From positions 124,001-188,000 of the forward strand of contig CAKVGH010000001.1 of NCBI GenBank assembly GCA_934747255.1: 64,000 nucleotides of DNA. The letters are read 5' to 3'. Positions within the stretch are counted from its first letter, which is position 1. Each line of letters begins with the position of its first letter. Source of the stretch: an uncultured Clostridia bacterium (GTDB lineage Bacteria; Bacillota; Clostridia; Christensenellales; UBA1242). The position numbers and the translations under genes were made by a program. Positions 50,595-58,919 of this stretch are shown here, one piece after another. The notes under the pieces were generated by a model, which made no database searches, was not told where the DNA came from, and saw nothing but the letters and a program-made list of their open reading frames with translations.

Positions 50595-52457
50595 TTACTT
50601 TTTAAATATAAACTTTGTTATTCTTTCTGCCACATTATTTGTCTCATTTTCTATATTTGATTTATCCCATATTGGTTTTTCAATATTTTTATATTTTATC
50701 GCCAAGTAAGACGCCATTGGGTAATGGCTGTCTGCATAACAAAACTTTCCATCTATTGAATGGTGAACTTTAGTTCTAAACCAATCGTTACTTATAGACC
50801 TATTTATTTTTTGTTCTAGTAATATTTTATTTCCGATTTTATTTACTATTTCATCAAACTCGTCTTTATCTTTTATATTGGCATCAATTTGTATCGCATA
50901 AATATTATGTCCACTAGCAGGCATTATGTGCTCTATATCATATTTACCATTTAAACTAAATTCTAAATGTTTTTCCTTAGCAAAAATAAATTCATTTAAA
51001 TATACCAATAAATTTTTATCATAATCAGTTATATTTAATTTTATATCTTCTTCTTTCCAGTTAGAACAAATATGACTATTAAAATCTTCTACTATTTCAG
51101 AAATTGCGATACTATTGTTTAAGAACTTAACAGATTCGCCAAATAAAAAAGTTTTAAAATTTTTACTTGAATAGCCGGCATCAACCAATTCTAGAATTAC
51201 AAATAATCTCAACATAGTTTCTGAAAGTAATTCAACATTATCTTTATCCAAAATATTGTTTATAAATCTATTAAAATAACACCCTAAAAATAATTTTGCG
51301 TTTTCATTGAATTTTAATAGAATGTTTACAATTGGCATTTCACTAACTTGGCTCCAAATTTTTGCAAGTGCGAGCATCTCGGTACAAGTCTTAATAGGGT
51401 TATCTATCAATTCTTTATTTATTGCTGTAAAATATCTTCTTACTCCCGGCACTGTAACATCAATAGACCCTGTTGATGTAACTACTTCATTATTTTTAGC
51501 TCTAGTAAGATACATATATTGCATTAAAATAGAATCTATATCTAATATATTTTTTGCTGATAAAGCGTTCACAAAATCCAATAATTCTTTCCAAATGTTA
51601 GAAAATTCACCATCTTTATTTAATCCTTTAGAAGTAGCGAACAATTTTGCCGAAATTATATCCGCATCACTTAATGGCATACCATCTGAGTTAAGAGAAT
51701 TAAACATTGTTATAGCTTGTTCAATATTCCAACTTTTAATTTCAATGACTTCACATTTTTCAATTATAGTTTTTGCTATATTATTTACTTGACTACTATC
51801 TAATTCTTGTAATTTACCATAAAAAAACTTAAAATTTTTGAAAAAATTAGTATATATATTATCTTTTTGTTTATATTTTATTTTAAATACTTCGCGTTGT
51901 GCATCATCGTAATCTACAGCCTGCAGTATCCTATTTAACTCTTTTTTATATTCATCATTTTCATTATTTGATTTATTGATAAGAATATTTAATTGACTAT
52001 AAAGTTTTTTATCTTCTTCTACATTTGGTTTTTCAGAAACATCTTCAACTTCAGCATTATATAAAATATTTAAAATGGTTTTTCTACGGTCTTTTAAACC
52101 TCTTAACAAACTACTAGACTCTTCATCATTTTCACTAATTCGGCTAAGTAGATTATTAATATTTATCAGTAATGCTTTCAGTAATAGTAAAAATGTAGTC
52201 GTTCTTTGTTGTCCATCTATTAGTTCATATAATGTATCTTTATCATTACAGCTAATAATAATTGTTCCAAAGAAATAATTATCCTTACCTTTGTTCTCTT
52301 TCTCTGAAAAATCGACAATATCTTGCCAAAGTTTATCACAATTTTCAATTCCCCAAGAATATGGTCTTTGATATTCTGGTATTACGAATACTGCATCATC
52401 ATCTAACTTTAAATATTCTCCAATTTTTCTTAATTTTGGTTCTATGTTTTTTGCCAT
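50595..52457 (-). CDS. DUF262 and DUF1524 protein, GmrSD-like nuclease
   Basis: The protein has 620 residues. The N-terminal DUF262 (ParB/Srx-like) domain shows PEYQRPYSWG (residues 27-36) and the nucleotide-linked motif IDGQQRTTTFLLL (80-92). A long helical middle follows. The C-terminal DUF1524 HNH nuclease domain has YDIEHIMPAS near residue 505 and KILLEQKINRSISN. This fusion is the architecture of GmrSD-type IV restriction enzymes and many other phage-defence nucleases. It lies nine bases after the WYL regulator gene. Defence function is inferred from family and setting; target modification cannot be read. Confidence 0.88.
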   Translation of the reverse strand: MAKNIEPKLRKIGEYLKLDDDAVFVIPEYQRPYSWGIENCDKLWQDIVDFSEKENKGKDNYFFGTIIISCNDKDTLYELIDGQQRTTTFLLLLKALLININNLLSRISENDEESSSLLRGLKDRRKTILNILYNAEVEDVSEKPNVEEDKKLYSQLNILINKSNNENDEYKKELNRILQAVDYDDAQREVFKIKYKQKDNIYTNFFKNFKFFYGKLQELDSSQVNNIAKTIIEKCEVIEIKSWNIEQAITMFNSLNSDGMPLSDADIISAKLFATSKGLNKDGEFSNIWKELLDFVNALSAKNILDIDSILMQYMYLTRAKNNEVVTSTGSIDVTVPGVRRYFTAINKELIDNPIKTCTEMLALAKIWSQVSEMPIVNILLKFNENAKLFLGCYFNRFINNILDKDNVELLSETMLRLFVILELVDAGYSSKNFKTFLFGESVKFLNNSIAISEIVEDFNSHICSNWKEEDIKLNITDYDKNLLVYLNEFIFAKEKHLEFSLNGKYDIEHIMPASGHNIYAIQIDANIKDKDEFDEIVNKIGNKILLEQKINRSISNDWFRTKVHHSIDGKFCYADSHYPMASYLAIKYKNIEKPIWDKSNIENETNNVAERITKFIFKK

Positions 52458-52466
52458 AATCTTCTC

Positions 52467-53447
52467 CTATTTATATCTTTTGTTTATTTGTTTGACTATT
52501 TCTTTTATCTTATCCCTTGTGTCTTTGGGAGATAAAAGTTCTATATCTTCACCATATTGTAAGCACCAATAGATTAGCGAAGTTTCGTTTGCTGTTATAT
52601 CTGCAAATATCGAGTTTCCTTTTTCATAAAGATTAGCATTTTTACAAAACCATTCTTCGACATAAGCTGTTGCCCACTCACTATATATTTTTACTGTCGC
52701 ATATATCGTTTTTGTTGCAAACATATAAATGTTCTCATTTGCATATTTTGCAATATCTAATCCATTTTCAAAACCTTTAACTTGCGTTACTGGTTTTATT
52801 GGTGTGTCTAAAATTTTAATATTATGTATTCTTTCAAGTTTGTAGTTTCCTATTTCATCAAAATAATCATAATTGCAAACTAAAAAATATTTCCCTTGAT
52901 TATTTATTAGACAATATGGGTTAACTATGTAGGGGTACTTTTTTGTATTATTGCTTTTATATCCATTCCTAATATAATCAAACTCAATCTGTTTGTTATT
53001 TTCAATAGCTTCGTTAATTATATCAATATTATAGAATAGTTCTTTACTATCAGTTCTATTAAGTTCATCTGCTTTATACACATATTTATATTGTTTTCGC
53101 TGATAAACGCTTAAAAACTCTGATAGTTTTTTAGCAAGTTCTCTAGAGTGCTTACTGTTTATGCTTTTACTAGAAAATACAGCATCAACCAAAAACCTAA
53201 TTTCACTTGGTTCAAACTCTCTACTAGCCAGATATGAGCCAGCATTAGTTTTGACAATGTCATAACCAAAATCTATCAAACTATCAATATTTGTAGCAAT
53301 AGACTTTCTTTCGCAAGTCATTCCATAAATATTGTTTATTTTAATAACTATATCATTTTGAGATAGTAAATGATTTTCATCACTATAATCTCTTAACACT
53401 TGTAATGTGTAAAGAATAGAAAGTTTTTTATTTGATGATGATGGCAT
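52467..53447 (-). CDS. WYL-domain transcriptional regulator
   Basis: The 326-residue protein starts with a winged helix-turn-helix (LYTLQVLRDYSDENHLLSQND, CERKSIATNIDSLIDFGYDI). The WYL domain follows from about residue 140 (IEFDYIRNGYKSNNTKKYPY, NPYCLINNQGKYFLVCNYDY) with a C-terminal WCX-like part (WCLQYGEDIELLSP). WYL proteins often bind nucleic-acid-type ligands and control defence islands. It is fourth from the end in a tight operon, between the 79-residue repeat protein and the GmrSD-like nuclease, which fits a switch for that nuclease. AGGAG precedes the start. Confidence 0.87.
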   Translation of the reverse strand: MPSSSNKKLSILYTLQVLRDYSDENHLLSQNDIVIKINNIYGMTCERKSIATNIDSLIDFGYDIVKTNAGSYLASREFEPSEIRFLVDAVFSSKSINSKHSRELAKKLSEFLSVYQRKQYKYVYKADELNRTDSKELFYNIDIINEAIENNKQIEFDYIRNGYKSNNTKKYPYIVNPYCLINNQGKYFLVCNYDYFDEIGNYKLERIHNIKILDTPIKPVTQVKGFENGLDIAKYANENIYMFATKTIYATVKIYSEWATAYVEEWFCKNANLYEKGNSIFADITANETSLIYWCLQYGEDIELLSPKDTRDKIKEIVKQINKRYK

Positions 53448-53465
53448 ATATTCTCCTTACAATAA

Positions 53466-53705
53466 TTAACATATTATGGCTTTAAAATCTGCACCATAAC
53501 TTTTTTCTTTTAATTTTACATCTTCGCCGTAGGAAACAATTTTAACTTTTATTGTTTTTGTTGCAGAACCATAGTTAACTTTTTGATAACTAACATCTTC
53601 ACCATAATCTACTAATTTTGCTTTTACCTCTTCGCCATAGTCTACAATTTGTAATTTTACTGTTTGTCCTTTTAACATTTTAAAATCTGCTTTTGAATAT
53701 TTCAT
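53466..53705 (-). CDS. 79-residue YGEDV tandem-repeat protein
   Basis: Five or six short beta-type repeats make up almost the whole protein: VDYGEEVKAK, VDYGEDVSYQ, VNYGSATKTI, VSYGEDVKLK and KSYGADFKAI, with a degenerate first copy (KYSKADFKML). Period is 11-13 residues. It recalls the DUF6150 style of tiny repeat proteins, but the sequence is different and I cannot assign it. A regular small beta-solenoid or barrel is likely. It lies between the FtsH-like protease gene (42-base gap) and the WYL gene (18-base gap), with AAAGGAG upstream. Confidence 0.65.
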   Translation of the reverse strand: MKYSKADFKMLKGQTVKLQIVDYGEEVKAKLVDYGEDVSYQKVNYGSATKTIKVKIVSYGEDVKLKEKSYGADFKAIIC

Positions 53706-53747
53706 TTTATTTCTCCTTTATAATAACATATTTCTTTTTATTTTGTT

Positions 53748-55013
53748 TTATTTTTTTATAATTTTTTTAATATCTTCTGAAATTAGCAACTTTTTCTTGT
53801 TTAATTCACTTGCTAATTTGTCTAATGTGTCACGATTTTCAATTAGTATTTGTCTTGCTTGTGTATAACATTTCTCCAACTCATCGTTTATCGCCTTTTC
53901 TTGATTATACTTTTGCATTTCTGACAAATCAAAATCATATCTAGGCGAGCAATTATCAAATCCATTTCCCACATATTCAATGATAATTCTTTTTACCACA
54001 TCGACAGCTCTTTCAATATCTGATGAACAGCCAGCATCAAGTATGCCGTATTTTATTTCAGTGGCACATTTTCCACCAAGCAAACATAATACTCTATTTT
54101 TCATAGATTTAACAGACTGCCAATAGCTTTCATCTCTGTAATATGCTGTAAAGCCACCAATTGATGAACCTTCATGCCCACCAATAGAAATTATTGTTAC
54201 ACTTTCTGGTTCCAAAATTTCGGCAATCAAAGCATGTCCAGCTTCATGATAAGCAGTTTGTTCATTGTCCTCACAAGTTCCATTTTTTATTGTTTCAGGA
54301 GCATTGTAAATAGTTCTAATACAAGCTCTTATAATATCATCAAACTCAATTTTATCTTTATTCTCAAATCCCGCATAAATTCCAGCTTGGTTTATTATTG
54401 TTTCAAGTTCTGCACAAGACCTACCATTTAAAATTCGTGCCAATTGCTTAACATCTAGATTAGCAACTGTATTTTTCCCACTGAGGTAATGCTTAATTAT
54501 CATTTCAGCATCTATCCCTTTTGGTGCTTTGATTTCAATACTAGTATCAAATCTTCCAGCTCTTAGCAAAGAATCAGGAACTAAACGCAAATCATTTGCG
54601 GTTGCAATTACAAATACTTCAGAAGATTTAACATCGTCAATACATGATTGAATAGTTACATATTCTTCTGCATTCTTATGGTCTTTGTCTTCGTTTGCAA
54701 ACTTATCAAAATCATCTAACAAAACCAATGACGGAGCATTGTTCTTCGCATCTTCAAAAGTCTTTTTGATGTATTTAATAAATTCATCATCAGGCAAATT
54801 TTTTCTGCAAACATAACATTTTTTGCCACATTTTTCAATAAATGAATTAGCAATCAATGTTTTGCCTACACCGGGTTCTCCATAAAGTAATAAACCTTTT
54901 GGAATTTTGACATCCAATTTTTGATACTTATCGCTATTTTTTATTACATCACATAATCTTGCAATTTCTAACTTAATAGCATCGTATCCGATGACCTTAT
55001 CAAAACCATTCAT
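53748..55013 (-). CDS. Soluble FtsH-like AAA+ ATPase with M41 metallopeptidase domain
   Basis: The ATG at 55013 has AAAGGAGG six bases upstream and is chosen over a longer frame. The 421-residue protein has an AAA+ domain with Walker A GEPGVGKT (45-52), Walker B LVLLDDFD (96-103) and the arginine-finger stretch SLLRAGRFD. The peptidase has HEAGH (256-260) and a third ligand in GCSSDIERA (Asp332). Unlike housekeeping FtsH it has no transmembrane region. Walker B reads DDFD, not the usual DEID. It is first in a five-gene operon on mobile DNA. A targeted protease in a defence or regulatory circuit is inferred. Confidence 0.85.
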   Translation of the reverse strand: MNGFDKVIGYDAIKLEIARLCDVIKNSDKYQKLDVKIPKGLLLYGEPGVGKTLIANSFIEKCGKKCYVCRKNLPDDEFIKYIKKTFEDAKNNAPSLVLLDDFDKFANEDKDHKNAEEYVTIQSCIDDVKSSEVFVIATANDLRLVPDSLLRAGRFDTSIEIKAPKGIDAEMIIKHYLSGKNTVANLDVKQLARILNGRSCAELETIINQAGIYAGFENKDKIEFDDIIRACIRTIYNAPETIKNGTCEDNEQTAYHEAGHALIAEILEPESVTIISIGGHEGSSIGGFTAYYRDESYWQSVKSMKNRVLCLLGGKCATEIKYGILDAGCSSDIERAVDVVKRIIIEYVGNGFDNCSPRYDFDLSEMQKYNQEKAINDELEKCYTQARQILIENRDTLDKLASELNKKKLLISEDIKKIIKK

Positions 55014-55333
55014 ATAATACCTCCTTTGGTTTACAGTTGCATTATACCAAAATGGATGTACTAAAAATCGGACAACGATAATCAATTTTTATTTTTTCGA
55101 TAACACCTCCTAATCAAAAATTTTTAACATTACAATTTGTAATGTTTGAATAGTTAGTATAAACCGCATAATTTGAGAGAATAATTAACTTAAATTATAC
55201 TAATCACACAAACATTATACCATAAATGATTGAATAATTGTATCATTTTATCAAAAATTTACAAATTTTATAATAATAGCTCAATCAGTTATTTTACATA
55301 CTCGTTTTAAAATATATGTAAGGAGCAATCATT
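55014..55333. promoter_or_regulatory. Divergent promoter region with a perfect palindrome
   Basis: These 320 bases separate the protease operon (minus) from the XRE gene (plus). On the minus strand TGGTATAAT (TATAAT at 55041-55046) is an extended -10 box for the operon. A perfect inverted repeat AACATTACA / TGTAATGTT with a three-base centre (55126-55146) is a good candidate operator for the XRE or WYL regulator. The rest is AT-rich. Confidence 0.55.
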
Positions 55334-55648
55334 ATGGAAAAAATCACTTATGACGATGTTATAACTAGAATGGGTTATTTTAGAAATAAAGCAAATTTGT
55401 CTATGAGAGAAACCAGTTTGCAACTAGGATACAACCCACAATTTATGTCCACAATTGAGAATAAAACAATAGAATTAAAGGTGAAAACTCTTTTGGAGTT
55501 TTGTGACCTAGTAGATATTACTCCACAAGATTTTTTCTATATGGGAGAACACTATAACAAAGAAGATAAAAATGTTTTAGATTTATATAATCATTTAACA
55601 GATGATAATAAACAAACAATATTAGATTTAATGAAAAAGTTGAAATAA
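55334..55648 (+). CDS. XRE-family regulator, divergent to the protease operon
   Basis: The 104-residue protein has a Cro/C1 helix-turn-helix (FRNKANLSMRETSLQLGYNP, then MSTIENKTIELKVKTL) in residues 10-75. A C-terminal helical tail (DDNKQTILDLMKKLK) may dimerise. AAGGAG lies nine bases before the ATG. It is transcribed away from the protease operon and ends in a strong terminator. It probably controls the shared intergenic region; this is inferred from position. Confidence 0.85.
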   Translation: MEKITYDDVITRMGYFRNKANLSMRETSLQLGYNPQFMSTIENKTIELKVKTLLEFCDLVDITPQDFFYMGEHYNKEDKNVLDLYNHLTDDNKQTILDLMKKLK

Positions 55649-55650
55649 TA

Positions 55651-55687
55651 AAAAATAGCATTAGGCTTTGTTCCTAGTGCTATTTTT
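55651..55687 (+). terminator. Terminator after the XRE gene
   Basis: AAAAATAGCATTAGG pairs with CCTAGTGCTATTTTT (one G-U-type position) around a seven-base loop, three bases after the stop. Confidence 0.9.
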
Positions 55688-55739
55688 AAAGGTATCGAAT
55701 TCGATGCCTTTATTTATATACAATAAGTTATAATATATC

Positions 55740-56312
55740 TTATGGTTTAGGTAAATTAATATTTATACCCATCTTTGATTCAGTTTCAACTTTTGAATTG
55801 TCGCTATTGATAACGCTATTCTTTGTTTTTATTGAGTGATTATCATGAACTGAATTATCTATTATTTTATAATTATTTATGGTAGGAGTTACTGGTTTCT
55901 GTGTCGTAAAAATAATTTTTTCTAGTGGCAAAGACAACTCTTCATCATTATATTGACAACTAAATATATCTCCATCTAAATCTATATCTTGTATGTAATA
56001 TTTTTGATGTTTAGCGTCTTCGAAATAATCTATCTTTTCTTTATCTACTTCCATATTTAATTTTAATGTCTTTTCATCATAATTATATAAACATTTTAAT
56101 TTTTTAAATTTACCATCTTTAAAATATAAAGTAAATTCTTTGCCACTTTTTTCAAATTGGCTTATCAAGAATTCTCTTTTTTCTTTTTCTAATTTATTGA
56201 TATTAATTTTTTCTTTTATCCCATTGTAACCTTGCTTACACTTATCGCTAACAAATGTCACCCCAGATTTAATACCTTCACCGACTTTATTCATAAAACT
56301 TTTAAAACCCAT
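55740..56312 (-). CDS. Hypothetical 190-residue protein
   Basis: I do not recognise the family. The first 55 residues are basic and helical (MNKVGEGIKSGVTFVSDKCK). The middle (residues 55-130) is a beta-type domain (FTLYFKDGKFKKLKCLYNYD), and the tail is polar and disordered, ending INLPKP. It starts 14 bases after the KilA-N gene and is probably co-transcribed with it. It has no signal peptide. Confidence 0.55.
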   Translation of the reverse strand: MGFKSFMNKVGEGIKSGVTFVSDKCKQGYNGIKEKININKLEKEKREFLISQFEKSGKEFTLYFKDGKFKKLKCLYNYDEKTLKLNMEVDKEKIDYFEDAKHQKYYIQDIDLDGDIFSCQYNDEELSLPLEKIIFTTQKPVTPTINNYKIIDNSVHDNHSIKTKNSVINSDNSKVETESKMGININLPKP

Positions 56313-56326
56313 AATTATACTTTCTC

Positions 56327-57145
56327 CTAATCATTTTTATCTATCAATAGTCTATCGTTGTTATTCATAAGAACTTGCATTTGCTTAATCGCAATCCTAT
56401 TCAATTCAACAATTCTTTCGCTTTGAGATTTCTTTTGTTCAATCAAGTAAGCATTTATATTTTCCATATTGGATAAACAAATAAGTTGTTCCATTGTTGC
56501 ATAATCTCGAATATTGCCTTTTAGTGTTGGATTTCCTTTTCTCCATTCGCTTGCTGTTTTTCCAAATAATGCGACATTAAGAAGGTCAGCTTCACTAGCA
56601 TATATAAAATTTGCTTGTTTCTCACTAAGAGTCGGCACAATATTTTCTTTTATTGCATCTGTATGTATCCTATAATTTATTTTAGATAATTCTCGTTTTA
56701 CATTCCAACCAAGTTGAGCTTGTTCATCAGTTTTTAGTCTTTGGAATTCTTTTATAATATATAAATTTATCTCTGGAGAAATCCATGAAGCAAATTGCAG
56801 AGCAATATCTTTGTGAGCATAAGTTCCACTATTATACTTTCCGCGTTTTGTCGTAAGTCCTATTGCACTTGTCTTTTCTATCCATCTTTCAGGAGATAAT
56901 GTAAAAGCATTCGTGCCCGCTTGATTTTTAAAGGCGTCGAATTCGACCCCTTTAAAATTAGGATTATTAAGTTGCTCCCACAATCCTAAATATTCTATTG
57001 TATCTTTTCTTCTTAACCAGTTTCTGACTGCTTCTTTTGGCTCTAACGGATTTTTGTATCTTGCAATATCTGTCAATGAAAAATAATCACTTTCGTTTAT
57101 ATGAATTTCTTTATCTAAAACTTGAATTTCTCTATTTTTATTCAT
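56327..57145 (-). CDS. KilA-N domain protein
   Basis: This 272-residue protein carries the phage-type KilA-N DNA-binding domain over residues about 15-130: SDYFSLTDIARYKN, VRNWLRRKDTIEYLGLWE, KTSAIGLTTKRGKYNSGTYA and KDIALQFASWISPEINLYII. A helical C-terminal part follows. KilA-N proteins occur in phages and integrative elements as antirepressor-like or regulatory factors. AGGAG precedes the ATG. It lies between the XRE/protease block and the decayed integrase, and it supports phage or element ancestry of this stretch. Confidence 0.85.
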   Translation of the reverse strand: MNKNREIQVLDKEIHINESDYFSLTDIARYKNPLEPKEAVRNWLRRKDTIEYLGLWEQLNNPNFKGVEFDAFKNQAGTNAFTLSPERWIEKTSAIGLTTKRGKYNSGTYAHKDIALQFASWISPEINLYIIKEFQRLKTDEQAQLGWNVKRELSKINYRIHTDAIKENIVPTLSEKQANFIYASEADLLNVALFGKTASEWRKGNPTLKGNIRDYATMEQLICLSNMENINAYLIEQKKSQSERIVELNRIAIKQMQVLMNNNDRLLIDKND

Positions 57146-57194
57146 ATCTTTTCTCCTATGTTTTGATTATATCATAAACATCATCTTTTTGTAT

Positions 57195-58429
57195 TTATTT
57201 TTTATAAATATTTGTATTTACTTTCGTGTCTTGATTTTCGCCACTTAAAAATTTAATTTCGTGCAACCTATTGTTCGTATGCACTGTGGTTTTCACATCT
57301 TTGTGACCTAAAAGTTGTTGGATAACTTTTGGATTTTCGTTAAGTTCAAACAACATATTTGAAAATGTGTGTTGCAGACCATGAAAATGTATGTTTAAAT
57401 CTCCCAAATGATTCGTCTAATAAATCTATTAAATATCACTCTACAACCCGAATATGTGCGAATTGTGCCATCATCATTTGCAAACACATAAACATTGGGA
57501 TTTATTAAATCTATCCCCACATCAATGGAATGCTTATGTTGTTTTTCTTTCCAAGCAATGAGTTCATTATAAACAACGTCAGTCATCGGCACTTCTCTAA
57601 CAGAGCAAGCTGTTTTGGTGCCACTTACTATTGTTGTTCTTTCAACTATGTTTCCCTTGCTATCAAACTTTGTGTCTTGCGTTTCGGCTTGTGCGACTTT
57701 AATAATTCTTTTTGCAAAATCAATATGTTTTCATTCAAGAGCAATAGTTTCGCCACTACGAAGTCCAGCAAACATCATCAAATAACACATAGGTTTAATA
57801 AAGTTCGCTGGGTCTTTTTCTAGTGCATTTAAAAATCTATCTCTTTCTTCTGGCGGAATTGCCTTGTATGGATTTCGCTTTTCGTAATTACTTTTATCTC
57901 TTGTTCTAATTTTTATTTTATGTGTTGGATTAACTAAAATCCATTTGCTATCAATCGCATATTCGCAAAACTGATTAAAGATAAATTTTATCTTTTTTGC
58001 GACTGCAACTGAATATCCATTCTCCAACATTCGATTTACAACTTTTTGAATTGTCATTGTGTCTAGTTCATAGATTTTCATATTTCCAACAATGGGTTCA
58101 ATGTGTAATTTATAGTTTCTAAAAATGCCTTCAAAAGTTCTTGATGTGACTGACGACTTTTTGAAAACAAGTAACCATTCACTCATAAGTTCACAAAGTC
58201 TTTTGTTCTCAATTTCTTGATATGCTGTGTTTTTAATTCTTCCACTTATTTCGGTCAGTTTCGCAGAGACATCGGCTTTACTTTTTCCATAAACATATTT
58301 CTTTTTCTGTCCGCCATTTTCTTCAAAACCGATAGTAATATATCCGCACCATAATCCATCTTTTCTCTGAAAAATACTTCCTTCGCCATTCGCTCTACGA
58401 GTATGTTTTTGAACTTTCTTTCTAGCCAT
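57195..58429 (-). pseudogene. Decayed tyrosine recombinase (integrase)
   Basis: The N-terminal two thirds (57731-58429) are intact: an AP2-like arm-binding part (NGEGSIFQRKDGLWCGYITI), a core-binding domain and the first catalytic block FAGLRSGETIALE. A TGA then replaces the Trp expected after ALE. The frame continues to about 57395, where a frameshift follows RRII. The last piece (57195-57407) has HGLQHTF where the catalytic HxLR Arg is now Gln, then LLGHKDVKTT, and no clear catalytic Tyr. With a nonsense codon, a frameshift and lost catalytic residues, the gene is dead. Confidence 0.88.
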
Positions 58430-58685
58430 TTTGCATCTCGCTTTGATTGTTATTTAATGTCAGCCAAGTAACAAAATTAAGAACACTTACAACTTGTCGT
58501 TTGCCAACTTTTGTTGTAGGAAAAGATTTGCTTCTAAGTAAATTTCTAACATTATCTCTGCCAAGTCCAGTGATTTTTATAAGGTCTTCGCAATCCAAAA
58601 AATCCTTATTATATTTAGTTGAAATTCGGTCAACTTCCGATTGTATTAAGTTGTTTAAATTTAGATTTGTATTGTTTAAATTCAT
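58422..58685 (-). CDS. Excisionase-like helix-turn-helix protein
   Basis: The 87-residue protein overlaps the start of the decayed integrase by eight bases. The C-terminal half reads FLDCEDLIKITGLGRDNVRN then LLRSKSFPTTKVGKRQVVSV, a winged helix of the MerR/Xis type in which the KVGKR stretch contacts DNA. An Asn-rich N-terminus precedes it. Size and place directly before an integrase indicate an excisionase or DNA-architecture factor. It is intact although the integrase is not. Confidence 0.75.
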   Translation of the reverse strand: MNLNNTNLNLNNLIQSEVDRISTKYNKDFLDCEDLIKITGLGRDNVRNLLRSKSFPTTKVGKRQVVSVLNFVTWLTLNNNQSEMQNG

Positions 58686-58754
58686 AGTTAAATATTCCTT
58701 TCATAGTTAATTTTTTTCACTCCTTTCTAAACTAAATTTAATATTTCTATATAT

Positions 58755-58783
58755 AAAAACGAAAGTGGGTATCCCACTTCTCG
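58755..58783 (-). terminator. Terminator downstream of the relaxase gene
   Basis: On the minus strand GAAGTGGG pairs with CCCACTTTC around ATA, followed by G and five T. Confidence 0.75.
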
Positions 58784-58791
58784 TAAAAATA

Positions 58792-58882
58792 GGAGAATAG
58801 TTTGAGTCAGCAAATGTAACACTAAAAAAGTCTTGTAAATAAAAGGCTTTTAGGTGTATTTGCTATACTCAAATGTTTCTCC
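58792..58882. repeat. Long 91-base imperfect hairpin
   Basis: Successive blocks pair in order: GGAGAA with TTCTCC, TTTGAGT with ACTCAAA, AGCAAAT with ATTTGCT, ACACTAAAA with TTTTAGGTGT, and AAAAGTCTT with AAGGCTTTT, closing on a small loop near 58837. Several pairs are G-U, which suggests RNA folding. It lies between the relaxase stop and its terminator; it may be an attachment site, an oriT-type structure or an mRNA end. Confidence 0.65.
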
Positions 58883-58919
58883 GTTTATCCTGTATTTAAA
58901 AATCAATACTACTGACGCA

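Noticed and set aside
53748..55085. Longer start of the FtsH-like gene at 55085
   Set aside because: The additional 24 residues cross the promoter and ribosome site. The ATG at 55013 has a perfect Shine-Dalgarno and matches the domain start.
57395..57760. UGA read as tryptophan (genetic code change)
   Set aside because: recR and mrnC end at TGA in the expected place and tRNA-Trp has a CCA anticodon. The in-frame TGA in the integrase comes with a frameshift and lost catalytic residues, so it is decay.
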